DNA of 22,198 nt from Planctomycetaceae bacterium (lineage in GTDB: Bacteria; Planctomycetota; Planctomycetia; Pirellulales; Thermoguttaceae), in the NCBI GenBank assembly GCA_015062085.1, contig SUVI01000051.1:1-22198 (forward strand), given 5' to 3'. Below are positions 14,654 to 22,198 of the stretch, piece after piece; the first letter of the stretch is position 1; each line of letters opens with the position of its first letter. Position numbers and translations under genes: made by a program. The notes below the pieces were generated by a model. That model saw nothing but the letters and a program-made list of their open reading frames with translations. It had not been told where the DNA came from and ran no database searches.

Positions 14654-14863
14654 ATGCTGCATCTTTTTCTCCGCATTTTTTTCCTTCTGATCGTTCCTTC
14701 TGCCATTTTTTTCATCGGGATCATCATGGGGGAAACGCAAAATGATCCCGCGAAACTCGTTCCTTCAAATTCCGCCCCCCCTCCCTCACCCACGAAATAC
14801 AGCGATCCAATGGATCTGCGTCATCTCTACATTCTCATAAATGACCCGCTATTTGAGCTTTAA
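14654..14863 (+). CDS. small single-pass membrane protein, hypothetical
   Basis: A 69-codon frame from the ATG at 14654, with GAAAGG (14642-14647) six bases upstream. Residues 1-26 (MLHLFLRIFFLLIVPSAIFF and on) form one strong hydrophobic segment, followed by a hydrophilic proline-rich tail (SNSAPPPSPTKYSDP) and YILINDPLFEL at the end. I do not recognise a family. The hydrophobic stretch is partly a product of T-rich DNA, so it may not be a real gene; the ribosome site and sensible layout favour one. It is upstream of mnmA on the same strand, 295 bases away. Confidence 0.4.
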   Translation: MLHLFLRIFFLLIVPSAIFFIGIIMGETQNDPAKLVPSNSAPPPSPTKYSDPMDLRHLYILINDPLFEL

Positions 14864-14894
14864 ATTACGACACTTCCGACCAGATCCCGCTCTT

Positions 14895-15029
14895 TTTTCA
14901 CTCTCTTTTCACTCTCTTTTCACGCTCTTTTCACGCTCTTTTCACTCGTTTATCCTTCGTTCATCCTTCGTTTTTGCTTTTGTTTTTGCTTTTGTTTTTG
15001 CTTTTGTTTTTGCTTTTGTTTTCGTTTTT
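14895..15029. repeat. pyrimidine-rich tandem repeats upstream of mnmA
   Basis: Two adjoining arrays. An 11-base unit (TTTTCACTCTC or TTTTCACGCTC) is repeated four times plus a partial from 14895 to 14949. A 12-base unit (GTTTTTGCTTTT) is repeated four times exactly from 14970 to 15017, with a degenerate copy after it. Two ATCCTTCGTT-like units lie between. The plus strand is almost purely pyrimidine. No gene function is implied; the open frames here are repeat artefacts. Confidence 0.85.
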
Positions 15030-15086
15030 CTCCTCCTTTTCGATCGTCAGCATAGTCCGATTTCCCCAACGTTCCGGCTCCCCCCG

Positions 15087-15114
15087 TTGCGGCGCCGCTG
15101 AAATGTGGTATAAT
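15087..15114 (+). promoter_or_regulatory. mnmA promoter
   Basis: TATAAT (15109-15114) with TG at 15106-15107 (extended -10) and a weak TTGCGG (15087-15092) 16 bases upstream. It is followed by a short leader and AAGGAG (15145-15150). Confidence 0.6.
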
Positions 15115-15158
15115 TACCGGATATTCTTGCGAAAATTTGCAAAAAAGGAGAAAGATCC

Positions 15159-16265
15159 ATGGCAAAAATCGTTTTGGCGATGTCCGGCGGCGTGGACAGC
15201 AGCGTCTGTGCCCACATTTTGACACAGGCAGGACACGAAGTGACCGGCGTTTTCATGCGGCACGGGATCCGATCGGAAACAAACGGCGGTCCTGAAAACG
15301 TTCCGATCCGCCGAAAACACGGCTGCTGCAGTGAAGAAGATGCCGCAGACGCTCAATTGGTCGCAGACAGATTCGGGATCCCGCTGCACATCATGGAACT
15401 TCACGAGGAGTTTCAGAGTATCGTCTCCTATTTTGTCCGCGAGTATTCGACCTGCCGAACACCGAATCCGTGTATCGTCTGCAATGCCGAGCTGAAATTC
15501 GGGAAGATCTTTGAGTATGCAGACTCGCTCGGAGCCGATTTTGTCGCAACGGGACACTATGCACGGATCACGAAAAACGAGTCCCCAAACGGCCCAGAAT
15601 TCCGCATTGTCCGCGGAGCAGACCCGAAGAAGGACCAGTCGTACGTACTGCATCGAGTTCCGCGTGAGAAACTTCCGCGTCTTCTTTTCCCGCTTGGAGA
15701 CCGAACGAAGGAAGAGATCCGAATGATGGCGGAAGAGGCGGAACTCCATGTCGCGCACAAGCGGGACAGTCAGGAGATCTGCTTCATTCCGGACGGAGAC
15801 CATGCGCGATTCGTAAAGGAGTATATTTTTCGCGAAACGGGAGCGTATCCGGACACGAAAGGAAATTTCTTCACGACGGACGGTAAAGATCTGGGACCGC
15901 ATGAAGGACTGGAGCGCTATACGATCGGACAGCGAAAGGGGCTGCGTCTGGCATTTCGCGAGCCGCATTTCGTCGTGCGTCTGGAACCGGAAACGAACCG
16001 CGTCGTGCTGGGACTGCATGAGAAACTTGCGCGAACAGAACTAAACGCCTCGGAAGCGGTTTGGCATATCCCAACTCCGACGGACCCCTTTGAATGCGAA
16101 GTGAAGATCCGTTACCGCTCCCCATCCGTTCCCGCTCAAGTCATCCCGGCAAACGGAGGCCGATTCCGAATCAAGTTCCATGAGCCGGTCTACGGCATCG
16201 CCCCAGGACAGGCTGCGGTCTGCTATGCGGGAGAAACGCTGCTCGGCGGCGGGTGGATCGATTAA
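15159..16265 (+). CDS. mnmA: tRNA-specific 2-thiouridylase MnmA
   Basis: A 368-residue cytoplasmic enzyme that puts sulfur on U34 of the Lys, Glu and Gln tRNAs, using ATP and a persulfide relay. The PP-loop SGGVDSS is at 9-15, and the family strand VTGVFMR follows. Both catalytic cysteines are present: C105 in TPNPCIVCN and C208 in DSQEICFIPD. Further family blocks include GADFVATGHYARI, KKDQSYVLHR and YTIGQRKGL; the C-terminal beta-barrel ends PVYGIAPGQAAVCYAGETLL. Length is normal for the family. The start has AAGGAG (15145-15150) eight bases upstream. The gene appears monocistronic, with its own extended -10 promoter and a strong terminator at 16296-16348. Host-type composition, no lesions. 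Confidence 0.95.
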   Translation: MAKIVLAMSGGVDSSVCAHILTQAGHEVTGVFMRHGIRSETNGGPENVPIRRKHGCCSEEDAADAQLVADRFGIPLHIMELHEEFQSIVSYFVREYSTCRTPNPCIVCNAELKFGKIFEYADSLGADFVATGHYARITKNESPNGPEFRIVRGADPKKDQSYVLHRVPREKLPRLLFPLGDRTKEEIRMMAEEAELHVAHKRDSQEICFIPDGDHARFVKEYIFRETGAYPDTKGNFFTTDGKDLGPHEGLERYTIGQRKGLRLAFREPHFVVRLEPETNRVVLGLHEKLARTELNASEAVWHIPTPTDPFECEVKIRYRSPSVPAQVIPANGGRFRIKFHEPVYGIAPGQAAVCYAGETLLGGGWID

Positions 16266-16295
16266 GAAGCCGACCAAAAGATCTTCAGAACACCA

Positions 16296-16348
16296 AACGG
16301 CAGAAAGAGGCCCTTTTCGGAAACGCTCTTTCTGCCGTTCATCTTTTT
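16296..16348 (+). terminator. intrinsic terminator of mnmA
   Basis: AACGGCAGAAAGAG (16296-16309) pairs perfectly over 14 bases with CTCTTTCTGCCGTT (16326-16339) across a 16-base loop; CATCTTTTT follows. Its 3' arm and T-run are also the first unit of the minisatellite at 16329-16515. Confidence 0.85.
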
Positions 16349-16515
16349 CTGCCGTTCATCTTTTTCTGCCGCTCATCTCTTTCTGCCGCTCATCTCTTTC
16401 TGCCGTTCATCTTTTTCTGCCGTTCATCTTTTTCTGCCGTTCATCTCTTTCTGCCGTTCATCTCTTTCTGCCGTTCATCTCTTTCTGCCGTTCATCTCTT
16501 TCTGCCGCTCAGCAT
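16329..16515. repeat. 17-bp minisatellite derived from the mnmA terminator
   Basis: Ten full units of TTTCTGCCGTTCATCTT and an eleventh partial one, head to tail. Variants differ at two places (GTTC or GCTC; final CTT or CTC). Unit length is not a multiple of three and stop-free frames across it have no family resemblance, so it is noncoding. It fills most of the 298-base gap between mnmA and the convergent membrane-protein gene. Confidence 0.95.
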
Positions 16516-16563
16516 CTTGCCAAATTTCGAGCCGCACTCCAGCCGCGAAACGGAAACAGTGTC

Positions 16564-17415
16564 TCATTTTCCGGCCAATTCCTCACTTCCGAACTGCCAC
16601 ATGCGGTACATTCTGGAGATATTTGCGCGAAGCGATCTAAGCAGCCGAACGTAAGTAAAAACGGCAAAAATCAGACACGCAAAGAGCAGCCACTGGATCC
16701 CGGAGACCGCAACCATGCCATAGGCAGAATCGTTAAAGAGCCATGGGATGAGCGTGACGGCCAGGAAAAGGAGAATGGCGTAAAAAACAGAATGATGGAC
16801 CGTCCTAATGTGCTTCACCGCTTCCGGCTCTCCAATGAAAAGCGAAAACTGAAGAAGCATTTGAAGCCATTTCTGCCATGCGAGAAGGAGCAGGAGCGGC
16901 AAAAGAAACGGAATGAGCATCCCAAGCACGAGCGCACCGTACCAGATCGCTCCGGTAAACCATGCCCCAGGGAGGATATTCTGCGGCACTTTCGCGAACC
17001 AGATGACCCCAGTGACATTCAGTACGGTTCCGGCAAAAATGACGAACATGACCAGACTGACAGGCTGGACCATTTCTTCAATGGGCAGTTCATCTTTCAG
17101 CTCAAGATAAAGGGCCTCGGGCTCGAGCGACTGAAGGTACGCCAGTCTTTCCTCCGTCATGCTTTTCGCAAATTCGGCAAACTTTTCCGAACGTCCTAAC
17201 GTCAGGGTCACGACCGCGATCATGAGAAGAAACGCTGCCGTCAAAATCAAATCAGACCAAATGAGAAACCCCATTCCGCGACGCATCGGCATGAGTACCT
17301 GCGGGGCGCATGGAAACCGTAGGGAGTAATCTCCAAAATCGCGAATGATCCCATTGGGTTCGATCCCATTGGGTTCCTGAGGGGATGAGTCTGTACGGGG
17401 AAATGATGGATCCAT
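16564..17415 (-). CDS. polytopic inner-membrane protein, unknown function
   Basis: A 283-residue protein with about five hydrophobic segments (49-73, 119-140, 151-180 probably double, 209-227, 234-256). An acidic loop lies between the first two (SEKFAEFAKSMTEERLAYLQ and on), and the C-terminus is basic (RLLRSLRANISRMYRM). The N-terminal 45 residues are hydrophilic and contain a duplicated EPNGI encoded by an exact 15-base repeat (17347-17376). I do not recognise the family; the layout resembles uncharacterised planctomycete membrane proteins. The start at 17415 has AAGGAC upstream. Transcription starts at a near-perfect promoter (17533-17506), and the leader contains a terminator-like hairpin. 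The gene is convergent with mnmA. Confidence 0.6.
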   Translation of the reverse strand: MDPSFPRTDSSPQEPNGIEPNGIIRDFGDYSLRFPCAPQVLMPMRRGMGFLIWSDLILTAAFLLMIAVVTLTLGRSEKFAEFAKSMTEERLAYLQSLEPEALYLELKDELPIEEMVQPVSLVMFVIFAGTVLNVTGVIWFAKVPQNILPGAWFTGAIWYGALVLGMLIPFLLPLLLLLAWQKWLQMLLQFSLFIGEPEAVKHIRTVHHSVFYAILLFLAVTLIPWLFNDSAYGMVAVSGIQWLLFACLIFAVFTYVRLLRSLRANISRMYRMWQFGSEELAGK

Positions 17416-17436
17416 GAAAAGCTGTCCTTAAAAAAA

Positions 17437-17495
17437 GTGGATAAAAAAGAAAAACCTGCAGCAGCGCACCGCATTGACGGTGCACACAGGTCTTA
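17437..17495 (-). promoter_or_regulatory. hairpin plus T-run in the membrane-protein leader
   Basis: On the minus strand GCACCG (17483-17478) pairs exactly with CGGTGC (17471-17466) across six bases; an outer CCTG/CAGG pairing can extend it. TTTTTCTTTTTT then follows before the ribosome site. It sits between the promoter and the start codon of the membrane-protein gene, the position of a transcription attenuator. Whether it is regulated is inference. Confidence 0.4.
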
Positions 17496-17505
17496 ATGCC
17501 CTCTA

Positions 17506-17533
17506 ATTATAGGCAAAATCCGCAAAATGTCAA
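17506..17533 (-). promoter_or_regulatory. promoter of the membrane-protein gene
   Basis: On the minus strand TTGACA (17533-17528), 16 bases, TATAAT (17511-17506). Both hexamers match consensus. Predicted start near 17499, about 85 bases before the ATG. Confidence 0.75.
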
Positions 17534-17617
17534 ATGTTTCTCCTTGAAAAAAGAAGAAAAAAACGAAAAAATGCAAAAAAATTTTCCTCCCCCCCTGTGA
17601 AAAGTCTGAAATTTCGC

Positions 17618-17623
17618 TATAAT
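17618..17623 (+). promoter_or_regulatory. -10 box for the small basic protein gene
   Basis: A perfect TATAAT, 83 bases before the GTG start at 17706. No good -35 is visible; TGTGAA at 17596-17601 lies 16 bases upstream. Confidence 0.5.
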
Positions 17624-17705
17624 ATACAGCATTGGTATTTGTGTTTAATCGTTCATTCCGATCAATGGAGTGAATTGGGACTCAAACTTAAACAGGAGAT
17701 TTACC

Positions 17706-17792
17706 GTGGGAACAAAAGTATCCGGAAAAGGGCGTCGCAAGATCGGTCGTAAAAAGAGGAAGATGCGTTCGAGGATCCGTCATCGCAAATAA
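17706..17792 (+). CDS. 28-residue basic protein, COX24/AURKAIP1 (bS22/mS38)-like
   Basis: A GTG-started 28-codon gene with AGGAG (17694-17698) seven bases upstream. The product is about half Arg and Lys (GRRKIGRKKRKMRSRIRHRK is its C-terminal end), with the pattern of the AURKAIP1/COX24 C-terminal domain. That family includes mycobacterial bS22 and mitochondrial mS38, short helices bound in the small ribosomal subunit near the decoding site, and tiny stand-alone members are annotated in planctomycetes. A ribosomal role here is inference from resemblance. A TATAAT at 17618 and a hairpin after the stop (17799-17823) suggest its own short transcript. An earlier in-frame GTG at 17670 lacks a ribosome site. 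Confidence 0.7.
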   Translation: MGTKVSGKGRRKIGRKKRKMRSRIRHRK

Positions 17793-17798
17793 TTGCGT

Positions 17799-17829
17799 GC
17801 AGGTCCGGTCTTTCCGCACCTGCCTTCTT
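17799..17829 (+). terminator. terminator-like hairpin after the small basic protein gene
   Basis: GCAGGT (17799-17804) pairs with ACCTGC (17818-17823), with inner CGG (17806-17808) and CCG (17814-17816), a C/C mismatch and a five-base loop. Only a weak CTTCTT follows. The next 230 bases up to uvrA show no other gene; TTGACT at 17992-17997 with TGTAAA at 18016-18021 is a weak possible uvrA promoter. Confidence 0.45.
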
Positions 17830-18055
17830 GATGTCGTGAGGCGAGTGAGCGTGCTTTCGCTCTGACCTGTTTTGAGTGGTTTTGTTTCTGCTCTCTTCGC
17901 TTCATGGAATTCGACGCAGTTGAATTTTCCGCTCCGGCACAGATATGGAGTTCGCTCCTGATTGCTTTTGTTTCGTTCAGAAAACGGAAATTTGACTGAT
18001 TGACGTAAAATCCGGTGTAAATCTGGCACTGGATTTTTTTTTGGAAAGGTCCACT

Positions 18056-21000
18056 ATGGCTCCACATCCCGGTTCAGTTAGCGTTCAGCATCAGAAAAAG
18101 CGAATCCAGATCATTGGCGCCCGAGTGCACAATCTGAAGGACGTAAGTGTCGATATTCCGCGAAATCGCCTCGTCATCATCACTGGGCCGAGCGGTTCCG
18201 GGAAGAGTTCGCTGGCGTTCGACACGCTGTATGCGGAAGGTCAGCGGCAGTACATTGAAAGCCTTTCCGTCTACTCACGTCAATTTTTTCATCAGATGGA
18301 GCGCCCGGATGTGGACCGGATCGAAGGGCTCCAGCCGACTATTTCCATCGATCAGCACTCCGGGATCAGTAATCCGCGAAGTACCGTTGCGACCGTAACG
18401 GAGATCTACGACTATCTCCGTCTTCTTTACGCGCGTCTCGGCAAAGCGGTCTGCCCGAAGTGTTTCCGTCCCATTCGTCCGCAGCTTCCGGAACAGATTT
18501 TCGACACGTTGTGTGCCTATCCGGAAGGTACGCGCATGATGCTTCTGGCTCCGATCGTACGGAAACGGAAAGGGAACTGCCTCGACGTTTTCGAGCTGAT
18601 CCGCAAAGCCGGCTATGTGCGTGCGCGGGTCGACGGTGTCATCATGGAGTTGGATCAGGTGAGGGCGCAGGATATTCGCACCCCGCACACCGTCGAAGCG
18701 ATCGTCGACCGAATCGTGGTCAGGGAAGCGTCACGTCCGAGACTCACGGAAAGCGTCAATCTGGCTCTGCGGCACGGCGGCGGGCAGATCATCGCAACGA
18801 TAGAGCATACGACACCGCAGGGGAACGTCTGGAAGGATCGAATTTTCTGCACAAAAAACATGTGCCCGGTCTGCGGGATCAAATTTGATGTTCTCGAACC
18901 CAAAATGTTCAGCTTCAACAGTCCATACGGCGTCTGTACGACGTGCGAGGGTTTCGGTTACCTGGAAAAATTCGATCCGGATCTGGTCATCTCGGACCGA
19001 TCACTTTCTCTGGCTTCCGGTGCTGTCGGGATCTGGAAGAATCTGCCGGAGCAGACGCTTCGCGGATTCCGCACCCGTCTCTCATCCTGTCTCGCAGTCT
19101 TGGGCATCCGCTGGAACACGCCGCTGGAACGGCTGAACGAAACACAGATGGACTTCCTCCTCTACGGTTCTGGAAGCGATCTTTTCGACCTGAACGAGTA
19201 CCTTGGGACCGTCACAGCATTGCGCAATGCTTCAAGTTCCGAAATACGAAAAGCGGCACAGCTGATGGAGCGTGCCGGGCAGGAAGATCCGTCGGATCTG
19301 GAACAGAAAGCGGCGATGAAAGGCACGTTCAAACCGACGATGAAGCAGGAAGACGACGGCATCTCGCTGGCTGCCGTGCGTGCGTTCGATGAAGAGGATC
19401 CCGAAGACGGTTTTTCTGCATCGAACGCGAAAAACACCGTAAAAAGCACGGCGAAAAATGCAGGGAATGTCTCAGCTGAAAAATCAGCAAACTCTGCAAA
19501 AAAGAAAGATACCGGGACGGCGCTGGATGAAAACCCGACAGATAGCGAAACGGTCGATCTGGATATTTCTCTCTCCCCGGGGAAAAACGCAAAAAACGGC
19601 GCCGGCGACTCCATGATCGACTATGCCGCGGACCTCAAACCGGAAAGTTCCGGTTCGTTCATCGATCTTGCATCTTCCTCCTCGATCTCTCTGAGCGCAA
19701 GCGGCATCGATCTGACGGCAAAAACTACGATTTTCCGCAAACTTCCAGAGATCGGCGAAAAAGTCGAAGGGATCTTCGACATCCTGAACGACGAGTACCA
19801 GAACGGTGCGTCTGCTTCGTTTCGCAGCACTCTGGAATCGTGTCACGGGCGCGTAACGTGCCCAACGTGCCATGGTGCACGCTTGCGAAAAGAGGCTTTG
19901 AACGTCCGGATCGGCGACCTGAAGCGAAAGGATCATATGAGGCCGCACACGATCCAGGAACTCACTGCGCTGAACGTTCTGGATGCGCTAAAATTCTTTG
20001 AAGAACTGGAATTTGACGCAGAAAATGAGCTTCCGATCGCCGAGCCGCTCATCTCACAGATCGTGCCGCGTCTGAAATTCCTGAGCCAAGTCGGCCTCGG
20101 CTACCTCACGCTCGATCGGTCCGCGGATACGCTTTCCGGAGGTGAACTCCAGCGCGTGCGTCTTGCCGGCGGTCTTGGTTCCGGGCTGGTCGGCGTCTGT
20201 TACGTGCTCGATGAACCCTCGATCGGTCTGCATCCGCGCGATAATCAGAAACTCATCGAAACACTGCGTCAGCTCCAGCGCATGGACAATACGGTCCTAG
20301 TCGTTGAACATGATGACGCGATCATGCGGCAGTCCGACTGGATCATCGACGTTGGTCCCGGTGCGGGCGTGCACGGCGGAACGATCGTCGCGGAAGGAAC
20401 TCCGGAAAGTATTCAAAATCATCCGCGTTCCCTGACCGGCAAGTATCTGCGCGAGCGCCAGAAGTACGCTCTTCGCCGAAAACGCCGTTCCATCAACACC
20501 CGCACGCGCTTCGTGACCATCGAAGGGGCCAAAACGAACAATCTGCAGGACGTCACGGCAGCCTTTCCGCTAAAGCGTTTCGTCTGCATCACGGGAGTGA
20601 GCGGTTCCGGGAAGAGTTCACTCATCAACGAAACGCTCGCACCGGCCGTCATTCGCAGACTGGGCGGAGTCTCGGCAAAACCAGGACCGTTCACCGCACT
20701 GAAAGGCGCGAACCGGATCGAAAAAGTCATTCTCGTGAATCAGGCACCGATCGGACGCACACCGCGGAGCAATCCGGCAACTTATCTCGGGATCTTTGAC
20801 GAAATACGCAAAGTTTTCACCGAAACGCGCGAAGCGAAACAGCGCGGATACAAGATCGGCCGATTCAGTTTCAATGTGCGCGGCGGACGATGCGAACACT
20901 GCCAAGGCCAGGGTGTGCAGAAGATCGAGATGAATTTCCTCCCCAACATGTACGTCCAGTGCCCGGAATGTGAAGGAAAGCGCTTCAACCGCCAGACACT

Positions 21001-21502
21001 TGAGATCACGTACAAAGGGAAGTCCATCGCCGACATTCTGAAAATGAAGATCGAAGACGCGGCCGAATTTTTCGAAAACTTCCCAACGATCCACCGCCCG
21101 CTTCAGAGTCTGATCTCCGTGGGACTCGGCTACCTGGAACTCGGTCAGCCTTCCACGACGCTTTCGGGCGGTGAGGCACAGCGGATCAAGCTCGCGCTGG
21201 AACTCGCGAAAACATCCAGCGGCGACACGCTCTACATTCTGGACGAACCGACGACCGGTCTGCATTTCGCGGACATCGAACGGCTCCTGAATGTTCTCCA
21301 TGATCTGGTGGACCGCGGAAATTCGGTCTTCGTCATCGAGCACAATCTGGATGTCATGGCCTCCGCAGACTGGATCATCGATCTGGGACCGGAAGGCGGG
21401 AGCGGCGGAGGAAAGATCGTGACGGTCGGAACTCCTGAAGAGGTCGCGGAAATGCCGGAAAGCAGAACGGGGATCTTCCTGAAAGAGCACCTCACACGCT
21501 GA
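18056..21502 (+). CDS. uvrA: excinuclease ABC subunit A (UvrA) with a large insert
   Basis: A 1148-residue UvrA, the damage-recognition ATPase of nucleotide excision repair; typical length is about 940-960. Walker A motifs are GPSGSGKSS (44-52) and GVSGSGKSS (847-855); ABC signatures LSGGE are at 693-697 and 1036-1040; Walker B is at [10 protein letters not shown] (D719, E720) and [11 protein letters not shown]. Zinc cysteines are C270, C273, C294, C297 and C946, C949, C969, C972. Between [10 protein letters not shown] (about 370-379) and [20 protein letters not shown] (from 560) lies an extra stretch of about 180 residues rich in Ala, Lys, Ser, Asp and Glu, probably disordered. The ATG at 18056 has GGAAAGG (18043-18049) upstream; a TTG at 18041 overlaps that site. 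The next gene starts 26 bases after the stop. Confidence 0.95.
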   Translation: MAPHPGSVSVQHQKKRIQIIGARVHNLKDVSVDIPRNRLVIITGPSGSGKSSLAFDTLYAEGQRQYIESLSVYSRQFFHQMERPDVDRIEGLQPTISIDQHSGISNPRSTVATVTEIYDYLRLLYARLGKAVCPKCFRPIRPQLPEQIFDTLCAYPEGTRMMLLAPIVRKRKGNCLDVFELIRKAGYVRARVDGVIMELDQVRAQDIRTPHTVEAIVDRIVVREASRPRLTESVNLALRHGGGQIIATIEHTTPQGNVWKDRIFCTKNMCPVCGIKFDVLEPKMFSFNSPYGVCTTCEGFGYLEKFDPDLVISDRSLSLASGAVGIWKNLPEQTLRGFRTRLSSCLAVLGIRWNTPLERLNETQMDFLLYGSGSDLFDLNEYLGTVTALRNASSSEIRKAAQLMERAGQEDPSDLEQKAAMKGTFKPTMKQEDDGISLAAVRAFDEEDPEDGFSASNAKNTVKSTAKNAGNVSAEKSANSAKKKDTGTALDENPTDSETVDLDISLSPGKNAKNGAGDSMIDYAADLKPESSGSFIDLASSSSISLSASGIDLTAKTTIFRKLPEIGEKVEGIFDILNDEYQNGASASFRSTLESCHGRVTCPTCHGARLRKEALNVRIGDLKRKDHMRPHTIQELTALNVLDALKFFEELEFDAENELPIAEPLISQIVPRLKFLSQVGLGYLTLDRSADTLSGGELQRVRLAGGLGSGLVGVCYVLDEPSIGLHPRDNQKLIETLRQLQRMDNTVLVVEHDDAIMRQSDWIIDVGPGAGVHGGTIVAEGTPESIQNHPRSLTGKYLRERQKYALRRKRRSINTRTRFVTIEGAKTNNLQDVTAAFPLKRFVCITGVSGSGKSSLINETLAPAVIRRLGGVSAKPGPFTALKGANRIEKVILVNQAPIGRTPRSNPATYLGIFDEIRKVFTETREAKQRGYKIGRFSFNVRGGRCEHCQGQGVQKIEMNFLPNMYVQCPECEGKRFNRQTLEITYKGKSIADILKMKIEDAAEFFENFPTIHRPLQSLISVGLGYLELGQPSTTLSGGEAQRIKLALELAKTSSGDTLYILDEPTTGLHFADIERLLNVLHDLVDRGNSVFVIEHNLDVMASADWIIDLGPEGGSGGGKIVTVGTPEEVAEMPESRTGIFLKEHLTR

Positions 21503-21528
21503 AAACACAGAAAACGGAAGGAGGATCC

Positions 21529-22198
21529 ATGATTTCGCCATTTCAAACGCTCCGAACATTAAACGCACCATGGTTCCTCCTCTGGTGTATTTTCAGTACC
21601 CAGACAGCACTTTCGGCAAAATCTTTCCAGGAAACGGAAAGCGTGAAAAAAACGGAAATGGAAAAAATCTACGTGCTTCCGGAAGATGTGCAGTCGTCGG
21701 AGGTCCGCGAGCTGATTTTTCTGACCGAATCGCTTTCTGGGGAGGAGACCGGGAAAAAAGAGTTTCTGCTCAGGGTGAATGGTACGCCGGAATTTCATGC
21801 CGGGCTCACGTCCGCTCTGAAAATCGCCCGGGATGGCGATCCGAGAGAAACGCAGACCGAACGGGAGGTCCGTGCTGCTCTCAGACAGACCGTTTCGTGG
21901 AAATTCGAGGAACTTCATCTGGAAACGTTTGCGGAAGCTCTTCAAAAACTCCTGCCCGTCCCCGTCGTTTTGGATCCGGAGTCCCTTCCCGCTGAAAACT
22001 GGGAAGAAAATGTCGGACCGGTCGATTTCTCCGGACTCACACTGCGCAGCGTGCTGGACCATCTTTTCGTGTCGCACCATCTGGAGTGGTTCATCCAGGA
22101 TGAGAAATTCTTCCTCACCGACGCGGACGGCGGCTCTGTTCCGCTGGAGTTGAGACGTTACCCGCTCCCGGAATCATTCCAGAAGACTCTCGACCAGC
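21529..22198 (+). CDS. exported protein with STN-like segment (partial)
   Basis: The first 223 codons of a gene that continues past the window. The ATG at 21529 has AAGGAGG (21518-21524) four bases upstream and is 26 bases after uvrA, so cotranscription is likely. Residues 13-30 are hydrophobic and end ALSA-KS, a signal peptide or anchor. Residues about 120-200 (LHLETFAEALQKLLPVPVVL, then VDFSGLTLRSVLDHLF and WFIQDEKFFLTD) follow the secretin/TonB short N-terminal (STN) pattern common in planctomycete repeat proteins: a helix, a conserved VPVVLD strand, a V-x-F/L-x-G-x-(S/T)-L-R-x-(V/A)-L block, then a beta hairpin. Function unknown; no link to DNA repair is visible beyond the operon. Confidence 0.65.
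   Translation, partial: MISPFQTLRTLNAPWFLLWCIFSTQTALSAKSFQETESVKKTEMEKIYVLPEDVQSSEVRELIFLTESLSGEETGKKEFLLRVNGTPEFHAGLTSALKIARDGDPRETQTEREVRAALRQTVSWKFEELHLETFAEALQKLLPVPVVLDPESLPAENWEENVGPVDFSGLTLRSVLDHLFVSHHLEWFIQDEKFFLTDADGGSVPLELRRYPLPESFQKTLDQ

Noticed and set aside
14841..15101. An 86-codon frame rich in Phe, Val and Ala
   Set aside because: It is produced by translating the 11-bp and 12-bp pyrimidine repeats and overlaps the mnmA promoter region.
16329..16515. CRISPR array
   Set aside because: Units are 17 bases, head to tail without spacers, and contain the terminator arm; no cas genes are nearby.
16180..17199. A 339-codon plus-strand frame running from the end of mnmA through the 17-bp array
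   Set aside because: It starts inside mnmA out of frame, crosses the terminator and minisatellite, and then reads antisense to the membrane-protein gene. It stays open only because of the repeat.
20618..21571. A 317-codon minus-strand frame opposite uvrA
   Set aside because: Complement of the conserved second ABC domain of UvrA, with no independent start signal or motif.

Overview
The window looks like the chromosome of a PVC-group bacterium, most likely a planctomycete. The support is family-level recognition without any search: a secreted diheme protein related to hydrazine synthase alpha, a 28-residue Arg/Lys-rich protein resembling the COX24/bS22 ribosomal family, a right-handed beta-helix exported protein, a planctomycete-style STN-like exported protein, and a UvrA carrying a large extra insert. 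Native genes use recognisable sigma70-type promoters (TTGACA, 16-17 nt, then TATAAT, TAAACT or TAAAAT) and AAGGAG-like ribosome sites.

Left region (1-4800): AT-richer DNA that reads like a dumping ground for imported, Firmicutes-like genes. Two diverged copies of an IS5-like element, both with the transposase on the minus strand, lie at 1-290 (5' end only, runs off the window) and about 3292-3885 (internally deleted and frameshifted). Between them are a RlaP/YcgL-type nucleotidyltransferase, a pyridoxamine-oxidase-fold protein, a frameshifted GNAT acetyltransferase, a truncated second GNAT fused to an unrelated tail, and an intact SAM methyltransferase. Beyond the second copy are pieces of a TipAS drug-sensing domain and a GIY-YIG nuclease, then an intact GrpB-family gene. 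Each IS end carries an outward-pointing consensus-like promoter, so the cargo downstream is probably expressed from the elements.

Middle (4860-7650): a host-like Tat-exported metallo-beta-lactamase-fold lipoprotein with its own promoter, then a Clostridia-type tyrosine recombinase whose leader contains two perfect inverted repeats. A short decayed stretch follows.

Right region (7700-22198): native genes. On the minus strand are a GT39-family membrane glycosyltransferase, the hydrazine-synthase-alpha-like diheme protein and the beta-helix protein. A gene-poor stretch (14031-15158) holds a promoter followed closely by a terminator, a candidate structured RNA, a small membrane-protein gene and pyrimidine-rich tandem repeats. 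mnmA (tRNA 2-thiouridylase) follows; its terminator has apparently been amplified into a 17-bp minisatellite. A convergent polytopic membrane protein comes next, then the 28-residue basic protein, uvrA with an insert of about 180 residues, and the start of an exported STN-like protein probably cotranscribed with uvrA.
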